From Micromonospora radicis (lineage in GTDB: Bacteria; Actinomycetota; Actinomycetes; Mycobacteriales; Micromonosporaceae), in contig NZ_QXEC01000006.1 of assembly GCF_003583405.1 (NCBI RefSeq), forward strand, positions 1 to 64,000: 64,000 bases of DNA, in the 5' to 3' direction. Below are positions 43,882 to 52,407 of the stretch, piece by piece (the first letter of the stretch is position 1; each line of letters opens with the position of its first letter). A program made the translations under genes and the position numbers. The notes beneath the pieces are model-generated. The model was not told where the DNA came from and did not search any database. It worked only from the letters and a program-made list of their open reading frames with translations.

Positions 43882-43960
43882 CGTCCTTCCCGGGCGCCGA
43901 CAAGTGGCGAATGATATTCGCATACCTGGATGCGTCGGCATCCTGAAGTGGGGAGGAAAG

Positions 43961-46204
43961 TTGAGATCAGCTCTCGCGCTGGCCAGCATCACCGTGCTGG
44001 TTGGTAGTGGTCTCGCGGTCGGCACCACGAGTGCGACCGCAGCAGCACCGCCGGTACCCGGTCCGTCCCTGATCGCCGACGCAGACGCGGCGCTCAAGCG
44101 ACACGCCGGGGCGATCAAGGGCTCGGCCAAGGACCGGTACGCCGTCTACAGCAGCAAGAAGGACAGGGCTGGCAACGGCCTGGTCCGGTACACGCGCACC
44201 TACGCCGGCCTGCGGGTCTACGGTGGTGATCTCATCATCCGCACCGACTCCGACGGCGACTACACCGGCAGTTCCGTCGGTCTGGTGGCACCACTGAACG
44301 TGGTCACCACGCCGAAGATCACTGCCGACCGGGCCGGGAAGCTCGCCCGCACCGAGTTCTCCGGCAAGGTCACCAGCGTCGAGGCGCCCGAACTGTTCGT
44401 GGACGCCAGCACCGGCACCGGCGTACTGGCCTGGGAGACCGTGGTGGCCGGCTGGGCGCCCGACGGACAGACCCCGTCCCGGCTGCACGTCATCGTCAAC
44501 GCGTTGACCGGCGAGCTGATCGGCTCGTACGATGAGATCGAGAGCGTGGCCGGCACCGGCAACAGCATCTACTCCGGCAGCGTCACCATCGACACCACCG
44601 CGTCGGGCTCGCTCTACAACATGATCGACCCGCTGCGCGGCAACGGTCGTACCTGCGACATGAACAACGGCACCTCGACCTGCACCACCTTCACCGACGC
44701 CGACAACGTGTGGGGCAACGGCACGAACAGCAACCGGCAGTCGGCGGCGGTGGACGCGCACTACGGCGCCGCCACGACCTTCGACTACTTCCTGAACGTG
44801 CACGGCCGTAACGGCATCTTCGGTAACGGCGCGGGTGTGCCGTCGCGGGTGCACTACGGCAACGCGTACGTCAACGCCTTCTGGGACGGCGCCCAGATGA
44901 CCTACGGCGACGGGGCCGGCAACGCCCGGCCGCTGGTCTCCCTGGACGTGGCCGGACACGAGATGTCCCACGGGGTCACCGCCAACGTGGTGCCGGGTGG
45001 CCTGACCTACTCCGGTGAGTCCGGTGGGCTGAACGAGGCGACCAGCGACATCTTCGGCAACATGGTCGAGTTCTACGCCAACAACGCCAACGACCCGGGT
45101 GACTACGAGGTCGGCGAGAAGATCGACATCAGGGGCAACGGTACGCCGCTGCGGTACATGTACAACCCCACGTTGGACGGTTCCTCGCATGGCTGCTGGT
45201 CGACCAGCACCAACAGCGTCGGCGTGCACTACTCCTCGGGCGTGGGCAACCACTTCTTCTTCAACCTCGCGGAAGGTACCGGCGCCACCCCGTACGGGAC
45301 CTCGCCGATCTGCGGCTCGGCACCGCCGGTGACCGGCATCGGCCGGGCCAAGGCGGAGCAGATCTGGTTCCGGGCGTTGGACGTGTACTTCGTCTCGAAC
45401 ACCCGCTACGTCAACACCGCCCAGCCCACCAACACCGCCCGGGTACACACCCTGGCCGCTGCGGCGGACCTGTACGGCTTCTGCGGCACCGAGTACAAGG
45501 CGGTGCAGGCCGCCTGGACCGCGGTCAACGTGGCCGGCAGCGACACCTGCGTGACCGACGACTTCTCCGTCTCGGCCACGCCGAGCGCGGTGACGATCGA
45601 CCCGGGCTCCTCGACCACCACCACGGTCAGCACGGCGGTGGTCCGGGGCGTCGCCGAGACGGTGACGTTCTCGGCCACTTCGGTGCCGGCCGGCGTCACG
45701 GTCTCGTTCAGCCCCACCTCGGTCACCGCGGGCGGCTCGGCCACCGTCACCGTCAGCGGCACGCCGACGGTGGGTACCGGTTCCTACTCGCTCACCCTGG
45801 TCGGCACCTCGCCGTCGGTGGCCCGGACCACGGTGCTGAGCCTGACCGTCAACGGTCTGCCCGGCTGCTCCGGATCGAACGAGACCGACGTGCCGATCTC
45901 CGACAACACGACTGTGGAAAGCGCGATCGTGATCAGCGGGTGTGCGGCAACCCCGTCCCCGGCCAGCACCGTGACCGTGGACATCATCCACACCTGGATC
46001 GGTGACCTGGTGGTCAGCCTGGTCGCGCCGGACGGTAGCGCGTACGTCCTGCACAACCGGTCCGGCGGCAGCGCCGACAACATCCAGCAGACGTACACCG
46101 TCAACCTCTCCGGGAAGGCCCCGAACGGCACCTGGCGGCTGCGGGTACAGGATGCGGCCACCGCCGACACCGGCTACATCAACCGGTGGGCACTGTCGCT
46201 CTGA
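43961..46204 (+). CDS. Thermolysin-like (M4) secreted metalloprotease with P domain
   Basis: About 747 aa from TTG 43961, just after GGAGGAAAG. The signal peptide is ALALASITVLVGSGLAVG, followed by an FTP/PepSY-type propeptide (RYTRTYAGLRVYGGDLII). The catalytic domain has HEMSH (zinc His pair and catalytic Glu) and GGLNEATSDIFG (third zinc ligand); GVHYSSGVGNHFFFNL supplies the late substrate-site region. After about residue 525 come an Ig-like linker and a C-terminal P/Homo B domain (VTVDIIHTWIGDLVVSLVAPDG, ending INRWALSL). It degrades proteins outside the cell. Confidence 0.92.
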   Translation: MRSALALASITVLVGSGLAVGTTSATAAAPPVPGPSLIADADAALKRHAGAIKGSAKDRYAVYSSKKDRAGNGLVRYTRTYAGLRVYGGDLIIRTDSDGDYTGSSVGLVAPLNVVTTPKITADRAGKLARTEFSGKVTSVEAPELFVDASTGTGVLAWETVVAGWAPDGQTPSRLHVIVNALTGELIGSYDEIESVAGTGNSIYSGSVTIDTTASGSLYNMIDPLRGNGRTCDMNNGTSTCTTFTDADNVWGNGTNSNRQSAAVDAHYGAATTFDYFLNVHGRNGIFGNGAGVPSRVHYGNAYVNAFWDGAQMTYGDGAGNARPLVSLDVAGHEMSHGVTANVVPGGLTYSGESGGLNEATSDIFGNMVEFYANNANDPGDYEVGEKIDIRGNGTPLRYMYNPTLDGSSHGCWSTSTNSVGVHYSSGVGNHFFFNLAEGTGATPYGTSPICGSAPPVTGIGRAKAEQIWFRALDVYFVSNTRYVNTAQPTNTARVHTLAAAADLYGFCGTEYKAVQAAWTAVNVAGSDTCVTDDFSVSATPSAVTIDPGSSTTTTVSTAVVRGVAETVTFSATSVPAGVTVSFSPTSVTAGGSATVTVSGTPTVGTGSYSLTLVGTSPSVARTTVLSLTVNGLPGCSGSNETDVPISDNTTVESAIVISGCAATPSPASTVTVDIIHTWIGDLVVSLVAPDGSAYVLHNRSGGSADNIQQTYTVNLSGKAPNGTWRLRVQDAATADTGYINRWALSL

Positions 46205-46235
46205 GTGAACGGCCCGGCTGATCGGTCGGGAGGAC

Positions 46236-46265
46236 GCCCCGACGCTGTGTACGCAGCGTCGGGGC
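46236..46265. terminator. Terminator after the M4 protease gene
   Basis: GCCCCGACGCTG (46236-46247) pairs with 46254-46265 around a 6-base loop, 31 bases after the stop. Confidence 0.85.
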
Positions 46266-46333
46266 AGCTCCGTGGCGGTGGCGGCAAACCGAAGCCGGAT
46301 TCGTGTCGGGGGGCCTGCCTAGACTTCCGCGAC

Positions 46334-46729
46334 ATGGCGACGGTGACCTTTGTGGACGAGAGCACGGCCGGTGCTCGTACCCCGGCGTGGGCCTTGCAGA
46401 TCTTCGAGGAGCGGCTGACGCTGCGTGAGCTGATCCGGCGGCGGATCCACCAGGAGGTGGCCGAGCACAACGCGGCCACCCCGGCGCCGCGCCGGCTGCT
46501 GGTGCAGCCCACCCCGACCGAGCGGGCGCTCAACGGGGAGCCGGCCGAGCGGTCGCACCGCCGGGTCGACGCCGCGCGGCAGGTCGCACTGGCCGAGGAG
46601 GCGTTCGGCCGTAACGGTTTCGTGGTGCTGGTCGGCGACCGCCAGGCCGAGGAACTCGACGACGAGGTCGACCTGCGCCGCGACACCGAGGTCATCTTCC
46701 TCAAGCTCGTCCCGCTGGTGGGTGGCTGA
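46334..46729 (+). CDS. Putative beta-grasp (ubiquitin-like) protein ending in Gly-Gly
   Basis: 131 aa from ATG 46334 (the open frame starts earlier, in the terminator region). The N-terminus reads MATVTFVDESTAG, then ERLTLRELIRRRIHQEV, i.e. strand-strand-helix. The C-terminal part reads FVVLVGDRQAEELDDEVDLR, then DTEVIFLKLVPLVGG. That strand pattern and terminal Gly-Gly resemble MoaD/ThiS/ubiquitin-like beta-grasp proteins, in which the exposed Gly-Gly is activated for conjugation or sulfur carriage. Residues 50-95 would be a charged insertion. It overlaps the DUF4132 gene by one base (TGATG). The fold call is by eye and unproven. Confidence 0.65.
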   Translation: MATVTFVDESTAGARTPAWALQIFEERLTLRELIRRRIHQEVAEHNAATPAPRRLLVQPTPTERALNGEPAERSHRRVDAARQVALAEEAFGRNGFVVLVGDRQAEELDDEVDLRRDTEVIFLKLVPLVGG

Positions 46730-49158
46730 TGACCACCACCACCGACACCACCTGGTATGCCACCCGGGTGCGCGACCTGGTCGCCGCGGACGACCTGACC
46801 GCGCTGGCCGACCACCTCCACACGCACGCCCGGCTCTGCCTGGAAAGCCCGGAGGTGCGCGCCGAGCTGCGCCCGCTGTCCCGGCCGGACGTCGCGCGTC
46901 TGGTGCACGCCATGGTCCGCCGCCAGCAGAAGAGCCGCAACCGCAGCTGGTCGACGCTGGAGCTGATCGGGCAGTTGGCCCGCCGGCTGCCCGCCGAGCT
47001 GACCCCGGAACAGCTCGGCGCGCTCGCCAGGTACGCGGTCCGGGCGTCGTACGGACTGCCGCCGGGCGCACTGGAGATCGTGGCTCGGGGCCTGGCCGCC
47101 GCCGGCCCGCTCCCCGCCGACCTGGAGAAGGTGCTGGCCGCCCGGTCGGGGGAGAGCCAGCGGTTGCGGCAACTGCTGGTCGAGCTGGCCGGCCTGCCGC
47201 TCGATCCGGCTGACCCGTGGGCCGAGCAGATCCTGGCCGAGCTGCCCACCCTCGACCCGGCCTGGCAGCGCCTGGTCGGCCACGCCAGCACCGCGACCAC
47301 CCCCCGCCCGTCGACCGGCTGGTCGACCGAGGCGTCCCGGCTGCTCGCCGCCGTCGACCCGGCCGAGGCGAGGCAGCTGCTCGACCGGTGGCTGGCCGCC
47401 GCCGGGCGTGCCCCGCAACGCCAACCGACCTCGATCAACGCGGATCTGCTGCGTGGCCTGCTCTGGCTGGTCGAGCGGACCGGCCCGGCGCCCGAGCAGG
47501 TCCGCCTGATCGGCGGCCTGGTGGAGGCGATGCTGCGGCGGCTGCCCGGGATCGGTCCGGCCTGCCCGAAGGTGGCCAACGCGGCGGTCGGGGTGCTCGG
47601 GCGGCTCGCCGGCGAGGCGGCGCTGGCGCAGCTGGCCCGGCTGTCGACTCGGGTCACCTACAAGGGCACCCGCAACGAGATCGGCAGGGCGCTCGACGCC
47701 CGCGCTGCGGCGATGGGCATCGGGCGGGACGAGATCGAGGAACTGGCCGTACCGGACTACGGCCTGACCGAGGTGGGTCGGCACGAGGTGGTCCTCGGTG
47801 GCTGCCGGGCCGAGCTGCTGATCGCCGGCACCGGCGTCAGCCTGATCTGGCACAACGAAGCAGGTCGGCAGGTGAAGAGTCCACCGGCGGCGGTACGCCG
47901 GGACCACGCCGCGCGACTGGCCGAGCTGAAGGGCCTGGCCAAGGAGATCACCGGGATGATGGCCGCCCAGACGGCCCGACTGGACGGGCTGTTCCTGGCC
48001 CAGCGCACCTGGACCCTTGCCGGGTGGCGGCAGCGCTACCTGGATCATCCGCTGGTCGGCGCGCTGGCCCGTCGACTGCTGTGGCTGGTCGACGGGGTGC
48101 CGTGCGGCTGGGCCGACGGCGCGCTGCGCACCGTGGACGACAGCCCGGTCACCGCCGTCGACGACGCGCAGGTGCGGATCTGGCATCCGATCGGCCGGCC
48201 GGTGGCGGAGGTCGTCGGCTGGCGGGAGTGGCTGGAGCGGCACCGGGTCGTCCAGCCGTTCAAGCAGGCACACCGGGAGGTCTACCTGCTCACCCCGGCC
48301 GAGGAGAACACCGGCACCTACTCCAACCGGTTCGCCGGGCACATCCTGCGCCAACACCAGTACCATGCGCTGGCCGCGATCCGGGGCTGGAGCGACCGGC
48401 TCCGGCTGATGGTCGACGACTCGTACCCGCCGACCTCCCGGGAACTGCCCGGCTGGGGACTGCGCGCCGAGTACTGGGTGGAGGGCTGCGGCGACGAGTA
48501 CGGCGTCGACACCACCGACAGCGGGTCCTACCTGCGGCTCGTCACCGACCAGGTGCGCTTCTACCCGATCGCCGCCGCACAGAACTGGTCCCACGCCTCT
48601 GGTGGTGGCTACACCTCGGGCCGGTGGGCGTGGGCGGAGGCCCGGCCGACCGACCCGCTGCCGCTTGACCAGATCCCGCCGCTGGTGCTCAGCGAGATCA
48701 TGCGGGACGTGGACCTGTTCGTCGGGGTGGCCAGCGTCGGCAACGACCCGACCTGGTCCGACGGGGGGCCGCAGGGCCGGTTCCGGGACTACTGGTCGTC
48801 GTACAGCTTCGGGGAGTTGTCCGCCACGGCCGAGACCCGGCGAGACCTGCTGAGCCGGCTGCTGCCCCGGCTCGCGGTGGGGCAGCGGGCCCGGATCGAC
48901 GGCCGGTTTCTGGTGGTCGATGGTGACCTGCGCACCTACCGGATCCATCTGGGGTCGGGCAACATCCTGATGAGCCCGAACGACACCTATCTCTGCATCG
49001 TGGCGGACCGTGCCGCGGGCCGGCTGGGTGACCAGCAGTTCCTTCCGTTCGAGGGGGACGGCATGCTCGCCGTCATCCTCAGCAAGGCGATGCTGCTGGC
49101 CAAGGACGCCGAGATCACCGATGTCACGATCACCCGGCAGATCGGCTCCGGCGGGTAA
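46729..49158 (+). CDS. DUF4132 (MolR-like) protein, 809 aa
   Basis: A large soluble protein without signal or membrane segment. The C-terminal third matches DUF4132: VRIWHPIGRPVAEVVGWREW, VVQPFKQAHREVYLLTPAEE, YSNRFAGHILRQHQYHALAA, WGLRAEYWVEG and YLRLVTDQVRFYPIAA. The N-terminal 350 residues are Leu/Ala-rich helical repeats, probably a scaffold. E. coli relatives were named after molybdate genes, but the biochemical role is unknown. The one-base overlap with the Gly-Gly protein upstream suggests that the two work as a pair. Confidence 0.85.
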   Translation: MTTTTDTTWYATRVRDLVAADDLTALADHLHTHARLCLESPEVRAELRPLSRPDVARLVHAMVRRQQKSRNRSWSTLELIGQLARRLPAELTPEQLGALARYAVRASYGLPPGALEIVARGLAAAGPLPADLEKVLAARSGESQRLRQLLVELAGLPLDPADPWAEQILAELPTLDPAWQRLVGHASTATTPRPSTGWSTEASRLLAAVDPAEARQLLDRWLAAAGRAPQRQPTSINADLLRGLLWLVERTGPAPEQVRLIGGLVEAMLRRLPGIGPACPKVANAAVGVLGRLAGEAALAQLARLSTRVTYKGTRNEIGRALDARAAAMGIGRDEIEELAVPDYGLTEVGRHEVVLGGCRAELLIAGTGVSLIWHNEAGRQVKSPPAAVRRDHAARLAELKGLAKEITGMMAAQTARLDGLFLAQRTWTLAGWRQRYLDHPLVGALARRLLWLVDGVPCGWADGALRTVDDSPVTAVDDAQVRIWHPIGRPVAEVVGWREWLERHRVVQPFKQAHREVYLLTPAEENTGTYSNRFAGHILRQHQYHALAAIRGWSDRLRLMVDDSYPPTSRELPGWGLRAEYWVEGCGDEYGVDTTDSGSYLRLVTDQVRFYPIAAAQNWSHASGGGYTSGRWAWAEARPTDPLPLDQIPPLVLSEIMRDVDLFVGVASVGNDPTWSDGGPQGRFRDYWSSYSFGELSATAETRRDLLSRLLPRLAVGQRARIDGRFLVVDGDLRTYRIHLGSGNILMSPNDTYLCIVADRAAGRLGDQQFLPFEGDGMLAVILSKAMLLAKDAEITDVTITRQIGSGG

Positions 49159-49226
49159 CCCGACGGGGCGGGCCGGATGCCGGGGTTCGGCGCGGGTGGT
49201 GGTCGGCCGGACGATACCGTGATCGG

Positions 49227-49646
49227 GTGCGAGGCGAGGCGGCCACCACCGGGCGATGGGCCCGGTTCGTGCTGCTGGCCTGCACTCTGTTCGGGCTGGC
49301 CAGCATGCACAGCCTCGGCCACGAACCGATGATCGGGGCGGCCGGGCACGGCAGTCACGTCGAGGCCGCCCCCGCCTGCGCCGACGGGCACTGCATTCCA
49401 CCGGCCGCCCCGGCCGCCCCGGCCTCCGAGGAGCCGGGGCACGGTGATGGTGCCGGCTGGGCGGTCTGCCTCGCCATCACCGCCGGCTTCGCCCTCGCCG
49501 TGGTGCTCGCCGTCCTGCTGCTGCGGGCGACCCGGGGCCGGCGACCACGGGGCCGTACGCCGACCCCGTCGAACGGCGGTCGGGCCCCACCGGCGCGCGT
49601 CCCGATCGGTCTGACCACGACCGCGGTGTCGGTGCTGCGGATATAG
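49227..49646 (+). CDS. DUF6153-type small membrane protein
   Basis: 139 aa from GTG 49227. The first helix is FVLLACTLFGLASMHSLGH, a His/Cys/Met-rich extracytoplasmic loop follows (HEPMIGAAGHGSHVEAA, CADGHC), and the second helix is AVCLAITAGFALAVVLAVLLL; the tail is basic. This layout matches actinobacterial DUF6153 proteins. The loop looks suited to binding copper or a similar metal. It precedes a DUF305 lipoprotein gene by 75 bases. Confidence 0.75.
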   Translation: MRGEAATTGRWARFVLLACTLFGLASMHSLGHEPMIGAAGHGSHVEAAPACADGHCIPPAAPAAPASEEPGHGDGAGWAVCLAITAGFALAVVLAVLLLRATRGRRPRGRTPTPSNGGRAPPARVPIGLTTTAVSVLRI

Positions 49647-49721
49647 GAGCGACCAGCGTGTCCCTCGCCAGGGGGCGCGCCGATGACTCCTGCCCATTGC
49701 ACCGAAAGGCTTTCACCCACC

Positions 49722-50357
49722 ATGAACCGCACCCACCTGCGTCGGGCCCTGCTGTCCGGCGTGAGTCTCGCCGTTGCCGTCGGCCTTGCCGCCTGCGGCT
49801 CGGATCACCAGGCCGGAGCCGGCCACGACAAGCCCGCCACCCCGTCGAGCAGCGCATTCAGCGGGGAGGCCGCCGCCAACAACGCGGCGGACCAGATGTT
49901 CGCCCAGATGATGATCCCGCACCACGAACAGGCCGTGGAGATGTCCGACCTGGCCGCGACCCGGGCGGCCGACCCGGAGGTCAAGGAGTTGGCCGCGCAG
50001 ATCAAGGACGCGCAGGCGCCCGAGATCACCCAACTGCGGGGCTGGCTCGCCCAGTGGGGCGCACCGATGCCCACCACCGACGGGCACGGCACCGACCACG
50101 GGTCGCCCGAGATGGATCACGAGATGCCGGGCATGATGTCCGACGCCGACATGGCCCGGCTCGAAGCCGCCACGGGTCCGGAGTTCGACCGGCAGTTCCT
50201 CACCATGATGATCGCCCATCACGAGGGCGCGATCACCATGGGCGAGGAGGAGATCGCGGAGGGGGCCAACCCGGAGGCCAAGGCGTTGGCCCAGCAGATC
50301 GTCACCACCCAGCAGGCCGAGATCGACACGATGAAGAAGATCCTCGCCCGGCTCTGA
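49722..50357 (+). CDS. DUF305 lipoprotein
   Basis: 211 aa from ATG 49722. Lipobox VGLAAC after a basic N-terminus. The two DUF305 halves read MFAQMMIPHHEQAVEMSDLA and FLTMMIAHHEGAITMGEEE, each with the M-x(3)-HH-x(5,6)-M pattern. The middle is His/Met/Asp-rich (DGHGTDHGSPEMDHEMPGMM). A surface copper-binding role is likely by analogy with CopM. It is the second DUF305 gene in the window. Confidence 0.9.
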   Translation: MNRTHLRRALLSGVSLAVAVGLAACGSDHQAGAGHDKPATPSSSAFSGEAAANNAADQMFAQMMIPHHEQAVEMSDLAATRAADPEVKELAAQIKDAQAPEITQLRGWLAQWGAPMPTTDGHGTDHGSPEMDHEMPGMMSDADMARLEAATGPEFDRQFLTMMIAHHEGAITMGEEEIAEGANPEAKALAQQIVTTQQAEIDTMKKILARL

Positions 50358-50424
50358 CGCCGACCGGTGCCCGGCCGATCGTCGCCCGGGCACCACCTCC
50401 GGGCGCGCCCGTGCGACCGGGGCC

Positions 50425-50456
50425 GGTGTGGCGGGATCGCCGCCGCCCGCCACACC
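50425..50456. terminator. Bidirectional terminator between convergent genes
   Basis: GGTGTGGCGGG (50425-50435) pairs with 50446-50456, with further partial outer pairing. It separates the DUF305 gene from the minus-strand ABC operon. Confidence 0.8.
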
Positions 50457-50464
50457 GCCCCCGG

Positions 50465-51388
50465 TCAGCCCTTGATGGCGCCGATCAGGACGCCCTTGAC
50501 GAAGTGCCGCTGGATGAAGGGGTAGACAGCGACGATGGGTGCCACGGTCAGTACGACCACGGCCATCTTGATCGCCTCGGTGGGCGGCATGGTGGCGCCG
50601 CTGGCCGCGCCGGAGGTGGTGGGCGCCTGACCGGCGAGCAGGTAGCTCTGCAACACCCGCTGGATCGGGTACATGTCGTTGCGGTCGATGAACAGCAGCG
50701 CGTCGAACCAGACGTTCCAGTAGGTGACCGCGTAGAAGAGGCCGACCACCGCGATGACCGCCCGGGCCAGTGGCAGCACGATGCGGGTCAGGGTGCGGAA
50801 GTCGCTGGCACCGTCGATGCGGGCGCTGTCCAGCAGTTCCTGCGGGATGCCCTGGAAGAAGCCGCGCACGACGACCAGGTTGAACACGCTGATCGCGGGC
50901 GGCAGGACCAGCGCCCAGATGGTGTCCTTGAGGCCCAGCCCGGTCACCACGAGGTACTTCGGCACCAGTGGCGGGTAGATCAGGAACGGCAGCAGGAAGT
51001 ACGCGAGCAGCCAGCGGTAGCCTAGCGAACGGGGCCGGGACAGGCCGTACGCGGCCAGTACGGTCACGGTCAACGCCAGCGCGGTGCCGATGACGGTGAC
51101 CAGGGTGCTGATCCACAGGGCCCGGGTGACCGCGCCACCGGCGAAGATCGTCTCGTAGGCGGAGACGTCGATTCCCCGGGGGATCACCACGAGGCCGCCG
51201 GCCCGGGCGATCGTCTCGCGCGAGGACAGGCTGGTCACCAGGATCACCCAGAGTGGGAACAGCACGCTGAGCACGAGCAGGCCGAGCAGTACGGCCTTGG
51301 CGCCCTGGCCCAGCGGGCTGGGCGGTTCCTCCCAGGCCGGGCGCCGGGGGCGGGCGCCGGGCGGTTTGCGGGCGACGGTGGCTGTCAT
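50465..51388 (-). CDS. ABC transporter permease (MalG/YtcP-type)
   Basis: 307 aa, six membrane segments starting VLLGLLVLSVLFPLWVILV. The EAA loop reads LLDSARIDGASDFRTLTRIVLPLA, and the protein ends HFVKGVLIGAIKG, the classic end of YtcP/LplC-type permeases. The ATG overlaps the upstream permease stop (ATGA). It pairs with that permease to import an oligosaccharide. Confidence 0.92.
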   Translation of the reverse strand: MTATVARKPPGARPRRPAWEEPPSPLGQGAKAVLLGLLVLSVLFPLWVILVTSLSSRETIARAGGLVVIPRGIDVSAYETIFAGGAVTRALWISTLVTVIGTALALTVTVLAAYGLSRPRSLGYRWLLAYFLLPFLIYPPLVPKYLVVTGLGLKDTIWALVLPPAISVFNLVVVRGFFQGIPQELLDSARIDGASDFRTLTRIVLPLARAVIAVVGLFYAVTYWNVWFDALLFIDRNDMYPIQRVLQSYLLAGQAPTTSGAASGATMPPTEAIKMAVVVLTVAPIVAVYPFIQRHFVKGVLIGAIKG

Positions 51389-52407
51389 GACCGTGAGTAG
51401 ATCCCTCGTTCGCCGAGCAGGTGCGCGACCTTGTTGGCGGCCAGGATGAGGATGAGCCCGATGGCGGCCTTGAACAGGCCGGCCGCGGCACCGTACCCGT
51501 AGTTCCCGGTGGCGATGGAGAAGTGGTAGACGAAGGTGTCCAGCACCTCGGCGGCTTGCCGGCCGACGGCGTCGCGTTGCAGCAGGAACTGTTCGAAGCC
51601 GACCGAGAGCGCGTCACCGAGGCGCAGGATCAACAGCAGCACGATCACCGGCCGTAGGCCGGGCAGGGTGATGTGCCACAGCCGACGCCACCGTCCGGCG
51701 CCGTCGGCGGCCGCCGCCTCGTAGAGGTTCTGGTCGATGGTGGACAGCGCGGCGAGGAAGACGATGGTGCCCCAGCCGACGTCCTTCCAGATCGCCTCGA
51801 CGGTGACCAGGATGATGAAGGTGTCCGGGTTGGTCATCACGTTCCACGGTTCCATCCCGGCTTCCCGCATGGTCTGGGCGAGCAGACCGGCGCCGCCGAG
51901 CATGGCGACGAAGAAGCTGACCACCAGCACCCAGCTGAAGAAGTGCGGCAGGTACACGACGGTCTGGATGAACCCGCGCAACCGGCTGGAGAGCAGGCTG
52001 TGCAGCACGATCGCCAGCAGGATCGGCAGTGGGAAGAAGAAGACGAGCTGGAACGCGGTGATCGCCAGGGTGTTGCGGAACGCGTGCCAGAACGCCGGGT
52101 CCTCGAAGAGCAGCTGGAACTGGCCGAAGCCGATCCACTCGCTCTGCAGGAACGCCTCCAGCGGGTTGGCGCCGAGGTACGGGTTGTAGTCCTGGAAGGC
52201 GATGACGTTGCCGAGGATCGGCACGTAGCTGAAGACCAGCAGGATGACGAAGCCGGGCGCGACCATGGCCAGCAGCTGCCAGTCCCGGCGGAGTCGGGTC
52301 CGCAGGGGCACGCGCCGACGGCGGGCGGGTGGCCGGGAAGCCGGGGCCGGTGCGCCGGGCCGGGTCCGTTGCGGCCCGGCTCCGGCGGTGGCCTCGCGGG
52401 TGCTCAT
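51385..52407 (-). CDS. ABC transporter permease (LplB-type)
   Basis: 340 aa from ATG 52407, overlapping the binding-protein stop (TGATG). A basic 55-residue N-terminus precedes LLAMVAPGFVILLVFSYVPILGNVIAFQDYNPY, a sequence typical of LplB-type permeases. The EAA loop reads LYEAAAADGAGRWRRLWHITLPGLRP. No ATPase gene is linked, so a shared MsmX/MsiK-type ATPase encoded elsewhere probably energises the system, as is usual in actinomycetes. Confidence 0.92.
   Translation of the reverse strand: MSTREATAGAGPQRTRPGAPAPASRPPARRRRVPLRTRLRRDWQLLAMVAPGFVILLVFSYVPILGNVIAFQDYNPYLGANPLEAFLQSEWIGFGQFQLLFEDPAFWHAFRNTLAITAFQLVFFFPLPILLAIVLHSLLSSRLRGFIQTVVYLPHFFSWVLVVSFFVAMLGGAGLLAQTMREAGMEPWNVMTNPDTFIILVTVEAIWKDVGWGTIVFLAALSTIDQNLYEAAAADGAGRWRRLWHITLPGLRPVIVLLLILRLGDALSVGFEQFLLQRDAVGRQAAEVLDTFVYHFSIATGNYGYGAAAGLFKAAIGLILILAANKVAHLLGERGIYSRS

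Noticed and set aside
46174..49401. 1075-codon antisense ORF across the DUF4132 gene
   Set aside because: Gln/Arg/Pro-rich antisense shadow; the plus strand carries DUF4132 motifs.
49713..51617. 634-codon minus-strand ORF over the DUF305 gene and permease
   Set aside because: It shadows the real permease in another frame and runs through the bidirectional terminator.
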